Shown: piece by piece, positions 1 through 5,379 of the stretch | How the letters are laid out: every line of letters starts with the position of its first letter | Numbering within the stretch: position 1 is the stretch's first letter | Assembly (NCBI GenBank): GCA_937860165.1 | Contig: CALMBE010000136.1 | Coordinates: 1-5,379 of the forward strand | Source: an uncultured Planctomycetaceae bacterium | GTDB lineage: Bacteria; Planctomycetota; Planctomycetia; Pirellulales; Lacipirellulaceae | Direction of reading: 5' to 3' | DNA: 5,379 nt | The notes under the pieces: generated by a model | The model's database searches: none | Seen by the model: the letters and a program-made list of their open reading frames with translations, nothing else | What the model was told of the DNA's origin: nothing | Position numbers and translations under genes: made by a program

Positions 1-1021
1 GCAGGCCGTCATTATTAACATCACCTACAGCTAAACCCACATGGCCGAATCCGTTCATACCCAAACGCTTTTCTAGCCGTTGAATCCAGTAGTCCGTGCC
101 ATAGCGCAAGTTCTGTTGAAATATCGGAGTATTGCTTAGGACTGCTTCCGTACAATCCGAGAAAATCGTTGGGCTTGTACCTGTGAATCTCACTTCCTCG
201 TAATCACGCACCCGGATTGAGATCAATTTGGGCAGGGCTCCTCCAATCTCTTTTGTCCAGCGGCATAACCAAGTAGAATTGCGCCCGATTGATCCCTTTT
301 GTACTCGGCCACCCATTTGAAAGTATTGTGTTGTTTCGATCCATTGAGTCCCAGGAGTCACTCGAAACAATTTGAACTTGACATGAAAATCCGAAGCGTC
401 TTGCAGTCCCTCGTTAAGCTCTTCGAGGGCTTCACGCAATCCTTGTTTGCCAATGTGGATCAGTGAATGTGCCGAACTAGATTTAGTTGACTCGGATCCA
501 TCTCTACTGACATCAATGCTGCCATCATCGTAGACATTCTTGAGTGATTGAGGCCTTAAAGAATCACAGCGAAAATCATTTGCAATAAGGTCTACGAAGT
601 GCTGCTCTTCGATTTCCTCTGTCTGTGTCAGAAGTTTAGATACTAGACTTAATTGAGTGTTGGCCCGCTCCGTAAAAGCTTCGGTGTCCCAACCGTCTTG
701 TAGTGGGTCGAGTAAATCAACTACGCCCTGTTGCTTTTTCATCACCTGTTGAGAATTCAAGTCCATAAGCGACTGCTGAGTCCCGAGACGATTAGTGGAC
801 TCATTGTTTCCCCCCAATACTACTGATGCTTCGGGAGGTTTGAGCGATTGATCCTCCTCGGAAGTTTTTCTCACAAAGTATAAACCTACTAGAACGAAAA
901 ACGGCAAAACCAGCCAGAAACTCAATTTGCGAATAGGCCCTCGCAGAGTTGATATTCTAACGGTAGCGCCGGAGGACTTTTCTTCACGGCATGGTTGATT
1001 TGAAATTTTCTTTTTCGACAT
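1..1021 (-). CDS. Membrane-anchored FG-GAP/VCBS repeat protein (CRTAC1-like), N-terminal part, C-terminus off the left edge
   Basis: The reverse strand is open for 340 codons from an ATG at 1021 to the window edge, with no stop. Residues 1-33 are basic and polar; residues 34-50 (FWLVLPFFVLVGLYFV) form one hydrophobic segment flanked by Arg/Lys, fitting an N-in signal anchor with the rest outside the cytoplasm. Residues 55-200 are polar, Gln/Ser/Glu-rich linker. Residues about 210-280 resemble the conserved pre-repeat region of planctomycete CRTAC1-type proteins (FHVKFKLFRV, WLCRWTKEIGG, RVRDYEEV). The last residues, GLAVGDVNNDGL (329-340), begin the first FG-GAP/VCBS calcium-binding loop (DxNxDG). 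Such proteins normally carry several more repeats, which would lie outside the window. A second in-frame ATG sits at 1030, directly after a stop codon; 1021 is preferred because GGTAG lies about 9 nt upstream. Exact function is unknown; a surface or adhesion-type role is inferred from the repeats. Family call is good, start uncertain by three codons. Confidence 0.82.
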   Translation of the reverse strand, partial: MSKKKISNQPCREEKSSGATVRISTLRGPIRKLSFWLVLPFFVLVGLYFVRKTSEEDQSLKPPEASVVLGGNNESTNRLGTQQSLMDLNSQQVMKKQQGVVDLLDPLQDGWDTEAFTERANTQLSLVSKLLTQTEEIEEQHFVDLIANDFRCDSLRPQSLKNVYDDGSIDVSRDGSESTKSSSAHSLIHIGKQGLREALEELNEGLQDASDFHVKFKLFRVTPGTQWIETTQYFQMGGRVQKGSIGRNSTWLCRWTKEIGGALPKLISIRVRDYEEVRFTGTSPTIFSDCTEAVLSNTPIFQQNLRYGTDYWIQRLEKRLGMNGFGHVGLAVGDVNNDGL

Positions 1022-1030
1022 CGCGTACAT

Positions 1031-1296
1031 CTACCACAAATGAAAAGAATACAAGCAGCTCAACATCAATGAACGATTGCATCAGAAAAGGTACATACTA
1101 CTAAACCATAATCCGCTATCGCTGGTATCCTAATGCTCGCCCTACCTCGAGCTATTGTCAATAGTTGTGTTCTTGGAATCTTTAGGCGGCACAAGCAACA
1201 GACACGTACTCCTAGACGAATTCGAAACGGCTCATCGCACAAATGATGCAAGATGACTCATACCGCTCCAGCCTTACCGTTTTTCAAACCGACTTG
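1031..1296. other. Intergenic region between aldolase and FG-GAP genes
   Basis: This stretch separates two genes that both read leftward. A 61-codon minus-strand reading frame at 1066-1251 begins with TTG and resembles no known protein, so it is not called. I see no strong intrinsic terminator after the aldolase stop. The two notable elements are a 13-bp palindrome at 1152-1164, listed separately, and an 8-bp palindrome CGAATTCG near 1217-1224. The length suggests the FG-GAP gene may be transcribed from its own promoter here rather than by read-through. Confidence 0.6.
1133..1164 (-). promoter_or_regulatory. Candidate promoter with palindromic operator upstream of the FG-GAP gene
   Basis: Positions 1152-1164 read CTATTG-T-CAATAG, a perfect 6+1+6 palindrome. 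On the minus strand it contains TTGACA (1161-1156), identical to the sigma-70 -35 consensus. Seventeen bases further lies GAGCAT (1138-1133), a poor -10 match (3 of 6). A repressor or activator bound to the palindrome would cover the -35 box. The weak -10 keeps confidence low. Confidence 0.25.
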
Positions 1297-2361
1297 CTAC
1301 TTGAGCCATTGGTCGAGGTGTTCTGCAACAAAGGAATCGTCGAATAAGTCTGGGTATGAACGATAAATACGATCAAGTTCTTCAGATTGACCGGTGCTCA
1401 AAGTTTCTCGAGGGTTGAGACACCAGATTCCTGCTAGTAGCCCCTGCCGACGTAGAACCTCATGGATTCCAGAAATGCATCCTTTAAACCCATTCGCCGC
1501 GTCAAACAATACAGCGTTGCAGTCAGTAACCTGAGCAGCCTTCGTTAGCAGGTCGCGAGTAATAGAAACTTGACACATCTGCCGCTGGCATTCCTCAAGT
1601 AGCAAAACAGCCTTTTGAGTCCAGCAAGCCCAGTGCCCAAGGAGCCCTCCTGCAATTCTCCGCCGCTTCGTTTCGCCATTAACTAGAATGGCATACTCCG
1701 TCAGTAGATCCCAGACAATCGCATCATCATTTCCTGTATAAAGAGCTATGTCGTCTCTGCCTACTTCAACGACAGCTCGTACCACGTCGAAAGTCTGATA
1801 GCGATTAAAAGGGGCGATTTTAATCGCGACTACGTTATCGATTTCGGCGAAACTGTGCCAAAATTCAGTCGACAAAACCTGGCCCCCGACCGCCGGTTGC
1901 AAATAGAAACCTATGAGTGGGATAATCTCTGCAATTTGACGGCAATGGGTAATCAACTCCTTGACGCTACAGTTAAGCATACTATTGAGACAGAGCAACC
2001 CAGCGTGGTAACCTGTGTCGCGGAGAGTTAGTGCCTCGCGAACAGCTTGAGGAGTTTCTCCGAGAATCCCTCCAATCCAGATCATAGTCTTTGCGAATAA
2101 TTCTTCCTGATTTCGCAATTCTTCAGCCGCTAATTCAAGAATCGGTTTGAACAACCCTCGCTGCGGCTCGTGCATTTCGAACTGTGTGGTATGTACACCA
2201 ATAGCCAGGCCACCAGCCCCTGAAGCAGAATAATATCGTATTAATGCTCGTTGACGCTGCTCATCAAAACGGCGGTTCGCGGTCAATGCAAGTGGACAAG
2301 CGGGTATAGCCAACCCATTTTGGAGAGCACTAGAGAGACGAGGATCAAGCTTAATCGTCAT
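1297..2361 (-). CDS. Dihydrodipicolinate synthase/N-acetylneuraminate lyase superfamily aldolase, substrate unknown
   Basis: A 354-residue protein of the class I aldolase superfamily that includes DapA and NanA: cytoplasmic TIM-barrel enzymes forming a Schiff base with a 2-oxo acid. Visible signature: GVHTTQFE (55-62) at the place of the usual GTTGE; FYLQPAVGG (152-160), with Tyr153 as the catalytic Tyr; VVAIKIAP (177-184), with Lys181 as the Schiff-base Lys; and YTGNDDA (208-214), equivalent to the SGDD loop. In DapA the Tyr motif is followed by an Arg (YNVPSRTG) that holds the aldehyde substrate's carboxylate; here that position is Val (YLQPAVGG), so a lysine-biosynthesis role is unlikely. 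It is about 60 residues longer than typical DapA, mainly at the C-terminus (HEVLRRQGLLAG onward), as in a planctomycete-type subfamily I recognise. ATG 2361 is chosen: a longer frame to 2403 would begin with TTG and lacks an SD. It follows the epimerase gene by 95 bp and is probably co-transcribed. Inferred role: cleavage or condensation of a keto-sugar acid. Confidence 0.88.
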   Translation of the reverse strand: MTIKLDPRLSSALQNGLAIPACPLALTANRRFDEQRQRALIRYYSASGAGGLAIGVHTTQFEMHEPQRGLFKPILELAAEELRNQEELFAKTMIWIGGILGETPQAVREALTLRDTGYHAGLLCLNSMLNCSVKELITHCRQIAEIIPLIGFYLQPAVGGQVLSTEFWHSFAEIDNVVAIKIAPFNRYQTFDVVRAVVEVGRDDIALYTGNDDAIVWDLLTEYAILVNGETKRRRIAGGLLGHWACWTQKAVLLLEECQRQMCQVSITRDLLTKAAQVTDCNAVLFDAANGFKGCISGIHEVLRRQGLLAGIWCLNPRETLSTGQSEELDRIYRSYPDLFDDSFVAEHLDQWLK

Positions 2362-2364
2362 GGC

Positions 2365-2380
2365 TATCTCATTAGAGATA
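2365..2380 (-). promoter_or_regulatory. Inverted repeat covering the aldolase ribosome-binding region
   Basis: TATCTC-atta-GAGATA is a perfect 6-bp inverted repeat with a 4-base loop, ending 3 bases before the aldolase ATG (2361). In the mRNA the only SD-like stretch (GAGAU) forms the 3' arm, so the hairpin could mask ribosome access. The stem is A/U-rich and short, so it would be weak. It could equally be a chance palindrome. Confidence 0.3.
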
Positions 2381-2456
2381 CGCAGTCGAAAAGTGTGAAT
2401 CAACTAACGGATGTCGTCGTCTCAAACAATTCGGGTTAGATGGGCATATTGACTAT

Positions 2457-3569
2457 TCAGGGAGACCCTTTGAAGTTGCCGTTTCTTTCCTGAAAACATG
2501 TTGGCTGGTTATTTGTTGTTCTTGATTCAGTAATCCATTCTGCGGTCCATTCAATGATTCTTCGCACGGGAACATGCGGGTAACCAAACATTTGATGGCA
2601 AAGTTGCCCATTGGAAAGAAAGCAAGTCGACGATTCAGTACCATCGAAGTGCACAGGCTTGTTAAAGATTTCACCGAACAATTCTGCGACACGACGAATG
2701 CTGAGCAGTTCAGGCCCCACGAGGTTTAGCACAAGAGGCGGGCTACTGGTTTTCTCCAATGCACAGATAGCCATAGCATTGGCATCGCCTTGCCAAATTA
2801 CATTTACGTGTCCCATCGTCAGATCAATAGTCTGTCCAGTGTAAACCATCTTCGCGATATCAACCAACACTCCATAGCGAAGCTCAACCGCGTAGTTCAA
2901 TCGCAGCAAAGCAGCCTGTGTCTTGTTTTCTCTGCTAAAATGCTCGATAATACGCTCTCGACCCAAACAGCTCATGCTGTATTCGTCGGAAGGTTGCAAG
3001 CGATCGGATTCAATGGCACCTGCCATAGCAACTTTGGAGAGGCCGTACACACAACCGGTTGAAAAAGCGACAATTCGACTATTACGAAACCGATCCATCA
3101 CTAAACCTGGCACATAACTATTTACCGCCCAAGTCAGCGAAGGTTGCCCCCAAGAACCGAACTTGAAGCCCGCCAAGTAGATGACATTTTTAACGTCTGG
3201 AAGCGACTCGAGCTGTTGTGCATCAAGCAAATCGATGGCTATTGTTTCAACTCCAGAGGCTTCTAGCCGAGACTTTGCCTCAAGTCTTGAGAAACGAGAA
3301 GCTGCGATGATTCGACGCGGAGTACCAGCTTGGTCAGACGCTCGTTTCGCCATCCGAGAAATCGACGGACCGATCTTACCTCCTGCCCCGAGGATGAGAA
3401 TATCGCCTCGCAAGCGCCCCATCATCGAAACCAACTCATCGCTTGGGCTGCTGAGAAGCAGTTCAAGTCGCTCGATTTCAGCGGCTTCAGTTGTGTACTC
3501 AATATCCGTCAAGGGTCCGTCACCCAAATTTGTCTGAACATCTGTACATTTACTTACTGCGGGAGGCAA
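2457..3569 (-). CDS. Extended SDR, NAD(P)-dependent epimerase/dehydratase-like, with non-canonical active site
   Basis: A 370-residue cytoplasmic Rossmann-fold protein. Residues 1-55 are an acidic, helical lead-in (IERLELLLSSPSDEL) before the fold. The dinucleotide motif is ILGAGGKIG (59-67; G61, G64, G67, the GxxGxxG of extended SDRs). After the second strand comes AASRFSR (89-95), where Ser-Arg rather than Asp suggests NADP(H). YLAG (131-134) matches the usual xLAA strand, and FSTGCVYG (169-176) the Ser/Thr active-site loop. The YxxxK motif reads Y197-S-M-S-C201, followed by LGRE with Glu205 at the usual +8 place; thus the Tyr is kept and the Lys is Cys. TTG 3569 is supported by AGGAG 7 nt upstream and an in-frame TAG just before it; later in-frame TTGs are possible starts. 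It heads the minus-strand operon and faces a divergent XylR-type regulator. A sugar epimerase, dehydratase or oxidoreductase is likely; substrate unknown. The odd residue may be normal for its subfamily, which often accompanies such aldolases. Confidence 0.85.
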   Translation of the reverse strand: MPPAVSKCTDVQTNLGDGPLTDIEYTTEAAEIERLELLLSSPSDELVSMMGRLRGDILILGAGGKIGPSISRMAKRASDQAGTPRRIIAASRFSRLEAKSRLEASGVETIAIDLLDAQQLESLPDVKNVIYLAGFKFGSWGQPSLTWAVNSYVPGLVMDRFRNSRIVAFSTGCVYGLSKVAMAGAIESDRLQPSDEYSMSCLGRERIIEHFSRENKTQAALLRLNYAVELRYGVLVDIAKMVYTGQTIDLTMGHVNVIWQGDANAMAICALEKTSSPPLVLNLVGPELLSIRRVAELFGEIFNKPVHFDGTESSTCFLSNGQLCHQMFGYPHVPVRRIIEWTAEWITESRTTNNQPTCFQERNGNFKGSP

Positions 3570-3576
3570 AGTACTA

Positions 3577-3584
3577 CTCCTACC
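3577..3584 (-). promoter_or_regulatory. Shine-Dalgarno for the TTG start of the SDR gene
   Basis: Read on the minus strand this is GGTAGGAG, whose AGGAG core lies 7 nt before TTG 3569. It is the best ribosome-binding site in the window and decides the start, since there is no ATG before residue 49. Confidence 0.65.
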
Positions 3585-3797
3585 CTAGATGATTTGAAAA
3601 AACAGGGGAACAACAATGATGAACCCTCTCAACCCCTCCATTCATGATAAACTGCATCTGCACTTTCTCCATTCCAATTCCAAGTCGATTGAGTAGGTTT
3701 TTCGACCAGTCTTGTTGTATTCCACTGCTCTTAGGATGGCCATTAGCCGTCAAATCTGCTTCTCAAATGAGCGAAAACCGTTAATGGACCACCCGAC

Positions 3798-3827
3798 TTG
3801 CTGATTCTATTCATGCATGGCTAATAT
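3798..3827 (+). promoter_or_regulatory. Candidate promoter of the XylR-type regulator gene
   Basis: TTGCTG (3798-3803, 3 of 6 to -35) and TAATAT (3822-3827, 4 of 6 to -10) are 18 bases apart, which would give a leader of roughly 50 nt to ATG 3884. The palindrome CATGCATG fills part of the spacer, a place where a bound repressor would block polymerase. Match quality is modest. Confidence 0.35.
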
Positions 3828-3864
3828 AGGGAAATCATCGAGCTATTGTACTCAAGTTCAAGAA

Positions 3865-3878
3865 AGCAATTGGTTGCT
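3865..3878. repeat. Small inverted repeat just upstream of the regulator start codon
   Basis: AGCAA-TTGG-TTGCT is a perfect 5-bp inverted repeat with a 4-base centre, ending 5 bases before ATG 3884, where the SD should be. It could be an autoregulatory operator or a small mRNA hairpin. No good SD is visible before this ATG; the nearest purine run, AAGAAAG, is about 17 nt away. Confidence 0.3.
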
Positions 3879-3883
3879 ATTTC

Positions 3884-5068
3884 ATGCGAAACGTCGCGTT
3901 AATCATCGAGACATCGAGTTCCTATGGTCGCGGGCTGCTCAAAGGCATCGCCAGGTACAACTTCGAGAAAGGTGACTGGGTCATCCACTTTAGGCCCTAT
4001 GGACTCTCAGAATCGGTGCCACGATGGTTCCAGCTTTGGCATGGAGATGGAATACTGGCCAGAATAGACAATCCCCTTGTAGCCGAGGCCGTATTATCGC
4101 ACGGAGTCCCAGTTATCGACTTACGCAATAAACTGGACTTGAATATCCCTCCATTTGGTACTTCCAATTCAGCAGTCTCAGCTATGGCATTCGAGCATTT
4201 CCGAGATTGCGGCCTGCGAAATTTTGCGTTTTATGGTGAGCCCAGTGGAACGTACCGATATGACGATGATCGACGCATGGGGTTCCAGAATCGCGTAACT
4301 CAGGCTGGTTGTGACTGTCATATTTTTTGCTACGAAGAGGATTCACCGGAAGCAACAGACGGTGATCTCCGACAGGACCGGCTGAGTGAATGGATTCTCA
4401 GCTTGCCAAAACCGATTGGAATTCTTTGTTGCCACGACGAGCAAGGTCAAGAATTAGTTGACGTCTGCAGAATTTGTGATGTCAAGGTGCCCGGTCAAGT
4501 TGCAGTGCTTGGAGTGGACAACGACCCTTTCATCTGTGGGCTTTCCATTCCTACCCTAAGTAGTATCGATTTGAATACGGATCGGATTGGTTATGAGGCA
4601 GCGGCAACCTTGGACAAGATGATGTCGATCCCGGACTACTCCTTTAGTGGTGAGCTCATCCCACCACGGATTGTTATCACACGGAAATCAACAGATTTAC
4701 TAGCAAGTGACGATCCTGAAATTGTCCAAGCGGTGCGATTTATTCGCAAGAATGCCTGCTTGGGAATATCAGTCGACGATGTGATACATGCCATCCCTAT
4801 GTCTCGCAGCACTTTGAATCGGCGTTTCAAAGCGTTGTTTGACCAATCCCCCAAGGCTGTAATAATTCGAACGCAACTTGACCTAGCGCGCAGGGCACTT
4901 ATCGAAACAGATTTGGCAATTTCCGTTGTATCGTGTCGTTGTGGATTCAGCGATGCAAAATATTTTCATGAAGTATTTCTTCGGCGAGTTGGCGTGACTC
5001 CCCATCAATTTCGAATGACGCACAGCTTGGTAAACAACGCTGCTGCTCGCGATATATTGCAGGAATAG
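3884..5068 (+). CDS. XylR-family transcriptional regulator (LacI-like sensor + AraC DNA-binding domain)
   Basis: A 394-residue cytoplasmic regulator whose length and two-domain plan match E. coli XylR (about 390 residues). Residues 1-270 form a periplasmic-binding-protein-like sensor: VALIIETSSSYGRGLLKGIARY (4-25) is the typical opening, GVPVIDL (74-80) and VAVLGVDND (206-214) are core strands, and IPTLSSIDLNTDRIGYEAA (222-240) is the characteristic LacI/XylR segment. Residues about 277-380 are the AraC domain with two helix-turn-helix units: ISVDDVIHAIPMSRSTLNRRF (295-315) and ISVVSCRCGFSDAKYFHEVF (346-365), then RRVGVTPHQFR (367-377), the family signature. There is no N-terminal LacI HTH. 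XylR proteins activate sugar-use operons when a sugar binds the sensor; its position divergent from the SDR-aldolase pair makes that operon the likely target. The ligand cannot be told. ATG 3884 fits the family start although its SD is weak. Confidence 0.93.
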   Translation: MRNVALIIETSSSYGRGLLKGIARYNFEKGDWVIHFRPYGLSESVPRWFQLWHGDGILARIDNPLVAEAVLSHGVPVIDLRNKLDLNIPPFGTSNSAVSAMAFEHFRDCGLRNFAFYGEPSGTYRYDDDRRMGFQNRVTQAGCDCHIFCYEEDSPEATDGDLRQDRLSEWILSLPKPIGILCCHDEQGQELVDVCRICDVKVPGQVAVLGVDNDPFICGLSIPTLSSIDLNTDRIGYEAAATLDKMMSIPDYSFSGELIPPRIVITRKSTDLLASDDPEIVQAVRFIRKNACLGISVDDVIHAIPMSRSTLNRRFKALFDQSPKAVIIRTQLDLARRALIETDLAISVVSCRCGFSDAKYFHEVFLRRVGVTPHQFRMTHSLVNNAAARDILQE

Positions 5069-5079
5069 ATTCCATGAAC

Positions 5080-5096
5080 TTTCGAGCAAGTCGAAA
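5080..5096. terminator. Weak hairpin between convergent genes
   Basis: TTTCGA-gcaag-TCGAAA is a perfect 6-bp inverted repeat with a 5-base loop, 11 bases after the regulator stop. It sits between convergent genes, where a bidirectional terminator would be expected, but neither strand has a following T-run and the stem is only one-third G/C. It may be a weak or partial terminator. Confidence 0.25.
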
Positions 5097-5119
5097 AAGG
5101 GAATTGGTACACAAGACGC

Positions 5120-5379
5120 TCATTTCTTCATGATCGCGGCCACCCAACCACCTTTGTACGGTGCGGAGAGTGGTACTACACCGCCGCCTTCAATCGTTGC
5201 GTCCATCAGGCGATCGCCTCCCTTCTCCGAGGTTTCCACCACGCGGCCCATTGAGACGCTGATCCAGGTGATGTTGTAAGTGCCGGGCGCGCCGGACAGG
5301 TCGAGTTTCACCGATCCACCATTCGTGAAATAGACCGCGTAACGTTCTCCCGGCTTCGCGGCGAGGTAGGCTTCGTTGG
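5120..5379 (-). CDS. C-terminal end of a protein with a putative collagen-binding-like domain, N-terminus off the right edge
   Basis: The minus-strand frame is open from the window edge to a TGA at 5120-5122, giving the last 85 residues. It reads NEAYLAAKPGERYAVYF, GGSVKLDLSGAPGTYNITWI, then VPLSAPYKGGWVAAIMKK. This beta-rich pattern (YAVYF...GGSVxLDLSGAPGTYxxxW...PxxGGWVA) matches the C-terminal domain called 'putative collagen-binding domain of a collagenase', found at the end of glycoside-hydrolase-like or secreted proteins in Planctomycetota and relatives. The catalytic part, if any, is outside. A GTG at 5311 could look like a start, but the same frame and domain continue upstream, so it is internal. 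G+C is about 60%, with G/C-ending codons, unlike the neighbouring regulator. It converges on the regulator with a 51-bp gap and is probably unrelated to the SDR-aldolase unit. Confidence 0.72.
   Translation of the reverse strand, partial: NEAYLAAKPGERYAVYFTNGGSVKLDLSGAPGTYNITWISVSMGRVVETSEKGGDRLMDATIEGGGVVPLSAPYKGGWVAAIMKK

Larger units (their letters stand above)
3570..3883. promoter_or_regulatory. Divergent control region between the SDR-aldolase operon and the regulator
   Basis: This 314-bp stretch has no convincing gene and must hold promoters for both directions. Seen here: near-identical leader elements AAATCATCTAG (3595-3585, minus) and AAATCATCGAG (3832-3842, plus), one facing each gene; the palindrome CATGCATG (3812-3819); a tandem hexamer ATTCCA ATTCCA (3671-3682); an imperfect tandem AACCCTCTC/AACCCCTCC (3622-3639); and GTCGA...TCGAC arms around 3684-3706. 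AraC/XylR activators generally bind between divergent genes, so the operator is expected here. No convincing sigma-70 promoter was found for the minus strand; the best -10-like string is TATCAT near 3643-3648. Confidence 0.6.

Noticed and set aside
1066..1251. 61-codon minus-strand reading frame between the aldolase and FG-GAP genes
   Set aside because: It starts with TTG, has no SD, odd composition and no recognisable motif, and lies over probable promoter elements.
2453..2692. Open frame antisense-frame overlap within the SDR gene
   Set aside because: It lies wholly inside the well-supported SDR gene on the same strand in another frame and shows no protein-like pattern.
3021..3047. Y175-G-L-S-K179 in the SDR as the catalytic YxxxK
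   Set aside because: This Tyr belongs to the VYG active-site loop motif after FSTGC; the true YxxxK position is about 22 residues later, where Y197 is followed by Cys.
3181..3537. 118-codon plus-strand frame opposite the SDR gene
   Set aside because: Ser/Arg-rich shadow of the Rossmann coding region; the SDR motifs on the other strand explain the DNA.
3604..3637. AGGGG...CCCCT arms and a G-rich minus-strand run as a riboswitch or quadruplex
   Set aside because: The stem is only 5 bp with a 24-base loop, and the G-runs are too short and irregular for a convincing call.
3640..3815. ATTCATG repeated at 3640-3646 and 3809-3815 as a regulator site pair
   Set aside because: A shared 7-mer is expected more than once by chance in a 314-bp region, and the flanks do not match.
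5120..5311. Separate 63-residue small protein starting at GTG 5311
   Set aside because: The same frame continues to the window edge and the upstream residues complete the beta-domain pattern, so the GTG is internal.

Overview
The window reads as accessory chromosome of a Planctomycetota-type bacterium (possibly a related PVC-group lineage). This rests on recognised protein types: a CRTAC1-like FG-GAP/VCBS repeat protein with an N-terminal membrane anchor, a XylR-type regulator (LacI-like sensor fused to an AraC DNA-binding domain), and a divergent dihydrodipicolinate-synthase-like aldolase paired with an unusual extended SDR. Taxonomy is inferred from remembered family distribution, not from a search. 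Both ends of the window cut through genes.

Layout, left to right. (1) Minus-strand N-terminal part of a membrane-anchored FG-GAP/VCBS protein (1-1021), running off the left edge. (2) A 275-bp gap holding a 13-bp palindrome over a TTGACA box. (3) Minus-strand aldolase of the DHDPS/NAL superfamily (1297-2361). (4) Minus-strand NAD(P)-dependent epimerase/dehydratase-like protein (2457-3569), which has a TTG start behind a good Shine-Dalgarno. (5) A 314-bp divergent control region (3570-3883). (6) Plus-strand XylR-family regulator (3884-5068). (7) A 51-bp convergent gap with a weak hairpin. (8) Minus-strand C-terminal end of a protein with a putative collagen-binding-like domain (5120-5379), running off the right edge.

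Genes 3, 4 and 6 look like one functional unit: a divergently transcribed sugar-responsive activator next to a two-gene operon (epimerase first, then aldolase). The reasonable inference is catabolism of a sugar or sugar-acid derivative. The aldolase keeps the Schiff-base Lys and the Tyr but lacks the Arg typical of true DapA. The SDR keeps the Rossmann glycines and the active-site Tyr but has Cys where the catalytic Lys should be. The substrate cannot be read from the sequence. The FG-GAP gene lies downstream on the same strand after a long gap and may have its own promoter.

Base composition changes sharply at the right end. Sampled 60-base lines of the regulator are about 43-45% G+C, while the final partial gene is about 60%. 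The right-hand gene may therefore have a different history. No tRNA, rRNA, CRISPR array, insertion sequence or clear mobile element was seen.
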